In this document: one piece after another, positions 1 to 6,839 of the stretch | Layout of the letters: each line of letters opens with the position of its first letter | How positions within the stretch are numbered: position 1 is the stretch's first letter | Assembly (NCBI GenBank): GCA_016868955.1 | Contig: VGFF01000108.1 | Span: 1-6,839, forward strand | Direction: 5' to 3' | Origin: Armatimonadota bacterium | GTDB taxonomy: Bacteria; Sysuimicrobiota; Sysuimicrobiia; Sysuimicrobiales; VGFF01 | DNA length: 6,839 bases | Translations under genes and position numbers: made by a program | The notes under the pieces: model-generated | The model's database searches: none | Seen by the model: the letters and a program-made list of their open reading frames with translations, nothing else | Told to the model about the DNA's origin: nothing

Positions 1-65
1 AGCAGCCAGGACGACCGCGCGTCGATGGCGGGTGGAAACGCCGGACCCGAGAAACGAGGACGGAA

Positions 66-647
66 ATGAGCTCAGAACTGATCGCGTTGCTCGAGCGTGA
101 ATCCAAGGCCGAGCAGGACCGTGTCGTCGCCGAGGCGCGGGAGCGCGCCGCGACGATCGTCAACGAAGCGAAGGCCGAAGTCGAGCAGATGATCGCCGCG
201 ACGGCGCGGCAGCTCGCGCACGCCGCCGCAGCCGGTCGCACGCGCGCCGATGGCACGGGCAACCTGCGCGCCGCGTCCGTGCTCCTTCAGGTCAAGGACG
301 AAGAGATCGCGCGCGTCTTCGACGAGGCGCTGAGGCGGCTCGAGGCGCTGCGCAACGACCCGGCGCGATACGAGAAGCTGCTGCGCGGCTTGCTGGCGGA
401 AGCGGCGCGCGGATTTCAAGGGCCGGTCGAAGTCGAGTGCGCGGAGTCCGACGTCGCCCGCGTCGAGGCGGCGGTTCGCGCGGCCGGCGTGCACGGCGTC
501 GTTCGGGCGGCGCGCGACGTCGCTTTGGGGGTTCGCGTGCGCGGCGGCGAGGGCCGCCGATTCGTCGTCGAGAACACGCTGCGGTCGCGGCTCGAGCGCG
601 CGCGGCCGATGCTGACGAGCCAAGTCGCCGATCTGCTGTGGAAGTAA
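66..647 (+). CDS. atpE: V/A-type ATP synthase subunit E (peripheral stalk)
   Basis: This is the E subunit of the V/A-ATPase. It pairs with subunit G to form the peripheral stalk that holds the A3B3 head against rotation and links it to membrane subunit I. The 193-residue product is close to the usual size for bacterial E subunits. Residues 1 to about 95 are a highly charged, Ala/Glu/Arg-rich helix suited to coiled-coil pairing with G. The remainder is the globular head-binding domain, ending in VENTLRSRLERARP (about 167-180) and a hydrophobic helix, as is typical of the family. The ATG at 66 is supported by GAGGA at 56-60; no in-frame start codon lies between it and the window edge. Its position directly before C, F, A, B and D supports the assignment. 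Similarity in E proteins is low overall, so the call rests on the C-terminal pattern, length and context. No truncation is seen. Confidence 0.93.
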   Translation: MSSELIALLERESKAEQDRVVAEARERAATIVNEAKAEVEQMIAATARQLAHAAAAGRTRADGTGNLRAASVLLQVKDEEIARVFDEALRRLEALRNDPARYEKLLRGLLAEAARGFQGPVEVECAESDVARVEAAVRAAGVHGVVRAARDVALGVRVRGGEGRRFVVENTLRSRLERARPMLTSQVADLLWK

Positions 648-671
648 CGCCCGCCGGCCCTTCGGGCAGGA

Positions 672-677
672 GAGGAG
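672..677 (+). promoter_or_regulatory. Ribosome binding site fixing the GTG start of atpC
   Basis: GAGGAG, preceded by a further AGGAG at 668-672, lies six bases before the GTG at 684. No ATG or TTG fits better, and this start places the conserved Phe-Gly-Tyr motif at residues 5-7 of subunit C. Confidence 0.75.
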
Positions 678-683
678 CGGTTC

Positions 684-1709
684 GTGCCGTCTGATTTCGG
701 ATACATCAACGCCCGCGTGAAGGGCATGCGCTCCCGGTTGCTGGCGCCAGGACGCGTCGAGGAGCTGCTGTCGCTGCCGACGCTCGACGCCTTTCTGCAG
801 GCCCTGAACAGCACGCCGTACGCGACCGATCTGCAGGAAGCGTTGTCGCGGTATCAGGGCCTGCGTGCGGTCGATGAAGCGCTGATGCAGCACTTCCAGA
901 AGACCGTGCGCAAGCTGCTGTCGTTCGCGGAGGGAAAGTCGCGGGATCTCATCGAGGTCGTCCTGATGCGGTGGGATCTGCACAACCTGCTCGTGATCCT
1001 GCGGGCCAAACACGTCGGCCGCGGCGGCGACGACGTCGAATCCAACTTCGTGCCGGCCGGCACGCTCAGCGAGATCCGGCTAAAGGAACTCAGCCTGCAG
1101 CCCGACATCGCCGCTGTCGCGTCGACGCTGGCGACGTGGGACCACCCGCTGGCGCGCCCGCTCAGCGAAGGATTGTATCGGTACCTGCAGGACAAGGACC
1201 TGATGGCGCTCGAGCTGCACATCGGGCGGTACTACTACGAGTGGGCGCTGCGTGCGACGCGCGGCGCGGACGGAAGCGCGGCCTCCGTCCGGCGCAGCTT
1301 GGAAACGGACATCGACTACACGAACCTGGCCACAGCGTACAAGCTCCAGCTCGCGAAGGACATGCCGCGGGCCGAGCGGCAGAACTTCTACGTGCCGGGC
1401 GGGTTGTTGGCCTCTCACGTCTTCGTCAACCTGGCCGATCCCGAGACCGCGGAGGTCGGACAGCGTGAAATTCGCGCTCGGGGTCTGCATCCGGAAGGGG
1501 CGACGCCCGCAGACATCGAGCGCTGGGTCGCCCAACAGGTGTCCCGCCAGCACACCCAGCTGTATCTTGGGGATCCGCTCGGCATCGACGTGGTGCTTGG
1601 GTTCCTGGCGATGCTCTACGACGAATTGAAGAACCTGCGCCTGATCGCCCGAGCGAAGGTTCTCGGCATCCCCCGCGACGTCGTGAGGAGGGAGATGGCC
1701 CTTGCATAG
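684..1709 (+). CDS. atpC: V/A-type ATP synthase subunit C (AC39/d family)
   Basis: The product is subunit C, homologous to eukaryotic subunit d (AC39). It forms a funnel-shaped socket that couples the D/F central shaft to the proteolipid ring at the membrane face. The 341-residue protein is mostly helical and near the usual length of 320-350. Family landmarks are DFGYINARVKGMRSRLL near residues 4-20, a central RWDLHNLLVILRAK at about 96-109, DYTNLATAYKLQ near 211-222, and a conserved C-terminal helix with ELKNLRLIARAK at about 314-325. The GTG at 684 is chosen because GAGGAG at 672-677 lies six bases upstream and the protein then begins with the conserved Phe-Gly-Tyr motif. It follows E by 36 bases. 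Its last codons contain the ribosome binding site of F, and the stop lies inside the F gene, so the two are probably translationally coupled. Confidence 0.95.
   Translation: MPSDFGYINARVKGMRSRLLAPGRVEELLSLPTLDAFLQALNSTPYATDLQEALSRYQGLRAVDEALMQHFQKTVRKLLSFAEGKSRDLIEVVLMRWDLHNLLVILRAKHVGRGGDDVESNFVPAGTLSEIRLKELSLQPDIAAVASTLATWDHPLARPLSEGLYRYLQDKDLMALELHIGRYYYEWALRATRGADGSAASVRRSLETDIDYTNLATAYKLQLAKDMPRAERQNFYVPGGLLASHVFVNLADPETAEVGQREIRARGLHPEGATPADIERWVAQQVSRQHTQLYLGDPLGIDVVLGFLAMLYDELKNLRLIARAKVLGIPRDVVRREMALA
1685..1694 (+). promoter_or_regulatory. Ribosome binding site for the TTG start of atpF, inside atpC
   Basis: GAGGAGGGAG lies seven bases before the TTG at 1702 and is embedded in the last codons of atpC. 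It decides in favour of the TTG start, which restores the full F-family N-terminus. The stop codon of atpC (1707-1709) falls just inside atpF, so a ribosome ending C would be in place to begin F. Confidence 0.8.
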
Positions 1710-2019
1710 GATTGCCGTCCTCGCCGATCAGGAGACCGCAACGGGGTTCCGCTTGGCCGGCGTCGAGGTGTTCGAGGCTGCCGACGCGCAAGAAGCGCTC
1801 GAAGTGCTGCGCCGGCTCGTGACGCAAGATTACGGGCTCATCGCGGTCAACGAAACGCTTTTGGAAGGCACCGAAGAAGAGCGGCAGCGCTTGCTCCGCG
1901 GCCGCGACTTGCCGATCCTCGTCCCGTATCCGGCGCCAAAACCGCAGCTGGAGTCGGGCGAGGCGTACATCCAACGGCTGGTCAAGGAAAACATCGGGTT
2001 TTACGTCAAGTTGAAGTAG
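1702..2019 (+). CDS. atpF: V/A-type ATP synthase subunit F (central stalk)
   Basis: Subunit F binds the D shaft and is part of the rotor; in Thermus it acts as an activator/regulator of the motor through movement of its C-terminal helix. The 105-residue product has the normal length. The N-terminal half is the expected Rossmann-like alpha/beta domain, with the family signature IAVLADQETATGFRLAGVEV at residues 4-23, followed by a short helix and strand (YGLIAVNETLL at about 44-54). The C-terminal part, GEAYIQRLVKENIGFYVKLK (about 86-105), is the mobile helix region. Translation starts at TTG 1702, which overlaps the end of subunit C by eight bases. A long Shine-Dalgarno (GAGGAGGGAG, 1685-1694) lies within C, and the ATG at 1695 is in the C frame and cannot be used. 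The coupling suggests that C and F are made in a fixed ratio. Confidence 0.95.
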   Translation: MHRIAVLADQETATGFRLAGVEVFEAADAQEALEVLRRLVTQDYGLIAVNETLLEGTEEERQRLLRGRDLPILVPYPAPKPQLESGEAYIQRLVKENIGFYVKLK

Positions 2020-2029
2020 GGAGGCACAG

Positions 2030-3793
<1,764 letters not shown>

Positions 3794-3812
3794 GTCCGCG
3801 CGGAGGGAAACG

Positions 3813-5237
3813 ATGGAGCTGGCAACCAAGCGGTACAACTCGCTGAACTACATCTCGGGCCCGCTGCTGTTCGTCGAGGGCGCGAAGGACCTGTCATACG
3901 GCGCGATCGTGAACATTCACGTCGCCGACGGGTCGTCGCGCGGCGGGCAGATCATCGAGGTCTCGGAGAAAAACGCCGTGGTGCAGGTGTTCGAGGAGAC
4001 GCGCGGTCTGGACCTGGCGACGACGTCGATCAGTCTGCGCGAGGACGTCGCGCGGCTGGCCGTCAGCCGCGAGATGATCGGCCGCCGGTTCAACGGCCTC
4101 GGTGAACCGATCGACGATCTGCCGCCGATCATCCCCGACAAGCGCGTGCCGATCATCGGCTCGCCGATCAACCCCGTGTCGCGCGAGAAGCCGGCCGAGT
4201 TCATCCAGACCGGCATCAGCACGATCGACGGACTGAACACGCTCGTCCGCGGCCAGAAGCTGCCGATCTTCACCGGCACCGGGCTGCCGGGCAACGAGAT
4301 CGCGGCTCAGATCGCGCGTCAAGCGAAGGTGCCCGGCAAGGACGAGGCGTTCGCCGTCGTCTTCGCGGCCATGGGGATCACGCAGCGCGAGGCCTCGTTC
4401 TTCATCGAGGAGTTCGAGTCCACGGGCGCCTTGAGCCGATCGGTCGTGTTCATGAACCTCGCGAACGACCCGACGATCGAGCGCTTGATGACGCCGCGCG
4501 TGGCGCTGACTACCGCCGAGTATCTGGCATTCGAGCACGACGTGCACGTGCTCGTCATCCTCACCGACATGACGAACTACTGCGAGGCGTTGCGCGAGAT
4601 CGGCGCGGCGCGCGAGGAGATTCCCGGACGCCGCGGCTACCCCGGCTATATGTATACGGACCTGGCGCAGATCTACGAGCGGGCCGGCAAGATCCGCGGC
4701 AAGACCGGGTCGATCACCCAGATCCCGATCCTGTCGATGCCGGACGACGACATCACCCACCCGATTCCGGACCTGACCGGCTACATTACCGAAGGGCAGA
4801 TCGTATTGAGCCGGCAGCTGCACCGGCAGGGCGTTTACCCGCCGATCACGCCGCCCGGCTCGCTGTCCCGGCTGATGGGCAACGGCATCGGCAAGGGCCG
4901 CACGCGCGAGGACCACAAGCAGGTCTCCGATCAGTTGTACTCAGCCTACGCGAACGGCCTGGACCTGCGCCGCCTCGTCGCGATCATCGGCGAAGAGGCG
5001 TTGACCGATCTCGACAAACTGTACCTCAACTTCGCCGCCGACTTCGAGAAGACGTTCATCGGTCAGGGTGACACTGACCGGTCCATCGACGAGACGCTGG
5101 CCGTCGGCTGGAGCCTGCTCAGCAAGTTCCCCAAGGGCGAGCTGAAGCGTCTGAGCAAGGACCACATCGAGAAGTACTACGGCGCACTCATGGACGACAT
5201 CTGGGGAAAGAAGGGCGAACGCCTGCCGCAATCGTGA
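3813..5237 (+). CDS. atpB: V/A-type ATP synthase non-catalytic subunit B
   Basis: Subunit B alternates with A in the hexamer and completes the catalytic site from the neighbouring side. The 474-residue length is typical. The N-terminus YNSLNYISGPLLFVEG (about 8-23) starts the beta-barrel. The position of the P-loop is occupied by the degenerate FTGTGLPGNE (153-162), which lacks the Gly-Lys-Thr of a working Walker A motif, as in all V-type B subunits. The strand VLVILTDMTNYCEALREI (246-263) is the family signature. Arg353 in GSLSRLMGNGIGKGRTREDH corresponds by pattern to the arginine finger contributed to the A site. The ATG at 3813 follows GGAGGG (3802-3807), 19 bases after the end of A. The stop is TGA, showing that TGA is a normal stop in this genome. 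No irregularity is seen. Confidence 0.98.
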   Translation: MELATKRYNSLNYISGPLLFVEGAKDLSYGAIVNIHVADGSSRGGQIIEVSEKNAVVQVFEETRGLDLATTSISLREDVARLAVSREMIGRRFNGLGEPIDDLPPIIPDKRVPIIGSPINPVSREKPAEFIQTGISTIDGLNTLVRGQKLPIFTGTGLPGNEIAAQIARQAKVPGKDEAFAVVFAAMGITQREASFFIEEFESTGALSRSVVFMNLANDPTIERLMTPRVALTTAEYLAFEHDVHVLVILTDMTNYCEALREIGAAREEIPGRRGYPGYMYTDLAQIYERAGKIRGKTGSITQIPILSMPDDDITHPIPDLTGYITEGQIVLSRQLHRQGVYPPITPPGSLSRLMGNGIGKGRTREDHKQVSDQLYSAYANGLDLRRLVAIIGEEALTDLDKLYLNFAADFEKTFIGQGDTDRSIDETLAVGWSLLSKFPKGELKRLSKDHIEKYYGALMDDIWGKKGERLPQS

Positions 5238-5243
5238 CGGGGC

Positions 5244-5259
5244 CGTCGCGGCCGCGACG
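5244..5259 (+). repeat. Perfect 16-base palindrome in the B-D intergenic gap
   Basis: CGTCGCGGCCGCGACG is its own reverse complement and sits between the stop of subunit B and the Shine-Dalgarno of subunit D. As RNA it could form a six-base-pair stem with a GGCC loop. There is no run of T after it, so it is not an intrinsic terminator. It is the only sizeable inverted repeat within the ATPase gene junctions. A role in RNA stability or in tuning translation of D is possible but not shown, and chance in such GC-rich DNA is a real alternative. Confidence 0.5.
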
Positions 5260-5285
5260 CGGCGCGGCATGAGCGAGGAGAATTC

Positions 5286-5918
5286 ATGCAGACTCTGAGC
5301 CCGACTCGGATGAACCTGCTGCAGCGCAAGAACCAGTTGCGCATCGCGCGGCAAGGTGTCGATCTGCTCAAACGCAAGCGGGACGCGCTCGTCGCCGACT
5401 TCTTCAACATCGTGCGCCAGGCGTTGGCGGCGCGTGAGCGCCTGAATGAGGCGTGCGAGAATGCCTACGTCGTGCTCAGCCTGGCCAAGGCGGTCGAAGG
5501 CCGGCAGTCGCTGGAAGCGGCAGCGCTCGCCGACAAGCGCGAGCTTCTCGCCGAGGTCGAGATCGTCAACATCTGGGGCATCAAAGTGCCGACGGTGCAA
5601 GCCTCGAACATCCATCGCCCGTTGATGGAGCGCGGCCACAATCCGACGGCGGTCAGCGCCCGGACGATCGAGAGCGCGTCGAACTTCGAGGAAGTGTTGT
5701 CGGCGATCCTCGAGGTCGCCAGCACCGAGATCAAGCTGCGCAAGATCGGCGAGGAGATCAAGAAGACGACGCGGCGCGTGAACGCGCTCGAGCAGGTCGT
5801 CATTCCGCGGATCCACGCCGAGATCCGCTACATCAACGCCGTCCTCGAGCAACGCGCGCGTGAGGATGTCTTCCGCCTCAAGCGCATCAAGAAGAAGCTC
5901 GAGGCGAAGAAAGCTTAG
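5286..5918 (+). CDS. atpD: V/A-type ATP synthase subunit D (rotor shaft)
   Basis: Subunit D forms the rotating shaft that runs through the A3B3 head, counterpart of gamma in F-type enzymes, and carries F at its base. The 210-residue product has the normal length. The N-terminal helix begins with the family signature SPTRMNLLQRKNQL (5-18) and continues as a charged coiled-coil strand to about residue 65. A central segment (about 85-125) is the short beta-hairpin/F-binding region. The C-terminal helix, with the conserved TTRRVNALEQVVIPRI (161-176), returns as the second strand of the coiled coil and ends in a Lys-rich tail. The ATG at 5286 has GAGGAG at 5275-5280; an earlier ATG at 5269 is out of frame. 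It is 48 bases after B, the widest gap in the cluster, and that gap holds a palindrome. It is the last ATPase gene here. Confidence 0.97.
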   Translation: MQTLSPTRMNLLQRKNQLRIARQGVDLLKRKRDALVADFFNIVRQALAARERLNEACENAYVVLSLAKAVEGRQSLEAAALADKRELLAEVEIVNIWGIKVPTVQASNIHRPLMERGHNPTAVSARTIESASNFEEVLSAILEVASTEIKLRKIGEEIKKTTRRVNALEQVVIPRIHAEIRYINAVLEQRAREDVFRLKRIKKKLEAKKA

Positions 5919-5932
5919 TTGTCGCACGACTT

Positions 5933-5955
5933 CGGCCGGCGGTTTCCAGCGGCCG
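5933..5955 (+). repeat. Short inverted repeat after atpD
   Basis: CGGCCG at 5933-5938 and again at 5950-5955 can pair over an 11-base loop, giving a six-base-pair GC stem fifteen bases after the atpD stop. No T-run follows, so a Rho-independent terminator is not supported, and the next gene may be transcribed by readthrough. The hexamer is self-complementary and common in GC-rich DNA. Confidence 0.3.
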
Positions 5956-5969
5956 CGGACGGGAGGGGT

Positions 5970-5974
5970 GAGGA
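5970..5974 (+). promoter_or_regulatory. Ribosome binding site for the TTG start at 5982
   Basis: GAGGA lies seven bases before TTG 5982, with a further GGGAGG at 5961-5966. This start puts a basic n-region directly in front of a hydrophobic stretch, giving a complete signal peptide. The in-frame TTG at 5919, touching the atpD stop, would add 21 residues with no family-like character ahead of it and has a poorer binding site. Confidence 0.55.
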
Positions 5975-5981
5975 CGTCGAT

Positions 5982-6272
5982 TTGAGGCGACGGCTCGCTT
6001 TCCTCCCGTTCCTGTTTCTCGTCCTCGCCTTTGGGCCGGCCGGCGCGCAGACGCCGCAGACCCTCGAGTTGCGCTACCGGTTGTCCGCCAACGACGTCCT
6101 GCAATACCGGTTCAGCGAGGCCTCGCGCGTCGTCGTGCAGCGGGAGACCGGCGATTCGTGCAATGAGCTGCAGCGCGAGGGCATCGAAGAGTTTCGGGTT
6201 GCCGAGGTGGATGCCGCGGGCGTGATGACGCTGGAGTGGCCGCGCCAGACCCAGCGCCTCGTCGTCGACTGA
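5982..6272 (+). CDS. Exported protein of unknown function, N-terminal part, cut by an in-frame TGA
   Basis: I do not recognise a named gene. Starting at TTG 5982 the product has a classical Sec signal peptide: three arginines at residues 2-4, a hydrophobic core to about residue 17, and Ala-Gly-Ala before a Gln, giving probable cleavage after residue 22. There is no lipobox cysteine. The mature part opens with alternating hydrophobic and polar residues suggesting beta-strands (LELRYRLSANDVLQYRFSEA, then FRVAEVDAAGVMTLEW). This resembles, by pattern only, secreted bacterial proteins in which a Y-R-x-x-x-G/N-D-V-L-x-Y-R strand precedes a V-x-E-V-D-x-x-G-x-x-T-L-E strand, for example the DUF6263-like group. 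Translation stops at TGA 6270-6272 after 96 residues. The same frame then remains open and protein-like, so this is probably the front half of a gene with a nonsense mutation or a base error. It begins 63 bases after atpD and may be cotranscribed, but no link to the ATPase is evident. Confidence 0.5.
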   Translation: MRRRLAFLPFLFLVLAFGPAGAQTPQTLELRYRLSANDVLQYRFSEASRVVVQRETGDSCNELQREGIEEFRVAEVDAAGVMTLEWPRQTQRLVVD

Positions 6273-6806
6273 TTGTCCCACAACGAACCGACGCCGCCGG
6301 CTGTGCGCGGGCGCATGAGGCCGTTGGGCTCGCTGCTCGATCTCCGAACCGGAGAGCCAACGACCCAAGAGTTATTCGTGCTGCTGCCGGATCGTCCCGT
6401 GCGCCCTGGTGAATCGTGGTCGCGCAGCTACGAGCGCGAGCAGGGGCGCTCGCGAATCTCCACGCAAGAGAACTACGTCTTGACGTCCGTGGGGTCGACG
6501 CCGGCAGGCACCGTCGCGCGTATTCGCGCCACGCACGAGTTCAGCGGCAGCGGCGGGCGCGTCTCGGGATTGCCTGAAACCATCGAAGCCGTGCAAGTGA
6601 CAAGATTCACCGGCGAATACGCTCTGCACGTGGAGCGGGGCCGGCTGTTGCGCGAGGCCGAGGAGACGCGAGAGGAGGTCCGGTTCCGCGGCACGATCGA
6701 AAACCGCCCGGTACAAGCCTTGCAAGCACGGACGAGCACGCGTCGGATCGAGCTGAGCACCCCCTCGCGTCGGTCCCCATCGGAACGATTCCGAAGGAGA
6801 CAGGAA
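6273..6806 (+). pseudogene. C-terminal remainder of the interrupted exported protein
   Basis: The reading frame of the preceding gene continues here after the TGA with no further stop. The translation keeps the same beta-rich, polar character: ELFVLLPDRPVRPGESWSRS (6369-6428) has the look of the Leu-Pro-x-x-x-Val-x-Pro-Gly-x-x-Trp step seen in such secreted proteins. It is followed by ENYVLTSVGSTPAGTVARIR, GEYALHVERGRLLREAEETR and a last strand TRRIEL at 6738-6755. Neither candidate restart, TTG 6273 or ATG 6315, has a Shine-Dalgarno, so separate translation is unlikely. After about 6764 the translation turns into Arg/Ser-rich sequence of non-coding appearance, and no stop occurs before the ATG at 6807. 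The natural end is therefore uncertain, and the right boundary is set at the next start. It is best read as the second half of one gene; whether it is truly dead depends on whether the TGA is real. Confidence 0.5.
6794..6800 (+). promoter_or_regulatory. Strong ribosome binding site before ATG 6807
   Basis: AAGGAGA is a near-ideal Shine-Dalgarno and lies six bases upstream of ATG 6807. It is as good a site as any in the window and is the main reason for calling a new gene start at the right edge. Confidence 0.6.
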
Positions 6807-6839
6807 ATGAGAACGGTAACGTTCCAACAGCCTGCCGTC
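6807..6839 (+). CDS. Start of a further gene, cut by the window edge
   Basis: Only eleven codons are present (MRTVTFQQPAV), too few to identify a product. The call rests on the ATG and the strong Shine-Dalgarno at 6794-6800. No signal peptide or motif is visible in this short piece. The codons are in the same frame as the interrupted exported protein, which has no stop before this point, so an internal methionine of a longer reading frame cannot be excluded. A stop in the neighbouring frame (TGA 6808-6810) overlaps the ATG as ATGA. Confidence 0.4.
   Translation, partial: MRTVTFQQPAV

Noticed and set aside
3894..4916. Minus-strand open frame (340 codons) opposite subunit B
   Set aside because: Its translation is low-complexity Arg/Asp/Val/Leu and it lies wholly inside subunit B.
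5280..5916. GAATTC exactly before the D start and AAGCTT across the D stop, resembling EcoRI/HindIII cloning ends
   Set aside because: Both sites arise within natural sequence: the first after a normal Shine-Dalgarno, the second from Ala and stop codons. Flanking sequence continues smoothly with no vector features.
5933..5955. Intrinsic terminator after the ATPase operon
   Set aside because: There is a six-base-pair stem but no following T-run.
5919..5981. TTG at 5919 as the start of the exported protein
   Set aside because: It would place 21 polar residues before the signal peptide and has a weaker ribosome binding site than TTG 5982.
6270..6315. Selenocysteine insertion at the in-frame TGA
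   Set aside because: No convincing bacterial SECIS-like hairpin with an exposed loop G/U is visible right after the TGA, and the surrounding residues show no redox motif.
4941..6368. Long open frame on the minus strand (475 codons) opposite the end of B, D and the exported protein
   Set aside because: It crosses three plus-strand coding stretches and has no recognisable domain; it is a codon-bias shadow.
6372..6827. Minus-strand open frame opposite the C-terminal half of the interrupted gene
   Set aside because: It has no Shine-Dalgarno-supported context or motif. The plus-strand translation shows a more coherent strand pattern that continues from the signal-peptide half.

Overview
The window carries the distal part of an operon for a rotary V/A-type ATPase (V-type subunits of the bacterial/archaeal kind), all on the + strand. 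The order is E, C, F, A, B, D. This is the Thermus-type order; in Thermus the complete set is G-I-L-E-C-F-A-B-D. The membrane subunits (I and K/L) and peripheral stalk subunit G are not in the window and would be expected just upstream of base 1. The DNA is very GC-rich with strong Shine-Dalgarno sequences, GTG and TTG starts, and a Sec-type signal peptide in the gene after the ATPase. This indicates a bacterium with high G+C rather than an archaeon or eukaryote. The phylum cannot be fixed from the sequence; Deinococcota, Acidobacteriota and similar GC-rich lineages with V/A-ATPases are all possible.

Layout. Bases 1-65 are the upstream edge, with no recognisable product. Peripheral stalk subunit E is at 66-647, the C subunit that docks the central stalk on the ring at 684-1709, and central stalk subunit F at 1702-2019, overlapping C by 8 bases. 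Catalytic subunit A is at 2030-3793, non-catalytic subunit B at 3813-5237 and central rotor shaft subunit D at 5286-5918. All gaps are 10 to 48 bases, no terminator or internal promoter is visible, and each gene has its own Shine-Dalgarno sequence, so the six genes look like one transcription unit. Together they make the soluble V1/A1 motor: A3B3 is the nucleotide-binding hexamer, D and F the rotating shaft, C the socket on the membrane ring, and E part of the stator.

After the ATPase, from 5982, there is a gene for an exported beta-rich protein of unassigned function. It is interrupted by an in-frame TGA at 6270-6272, although coding-like sequence continues in the same frame to about 6764. 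A second oddity follows: a good Shine-Dalgarno and ATG at 6794-6809 suggest another gene starting at 6807, but the upstream frame has no stop before it. This 3' part is the least ordinary section of the window. The ATPase genes themselves look intact and conventional. I see no CRISPR array, insertion sequence, tRNA, rRNA or clear new defence or metabolic system.
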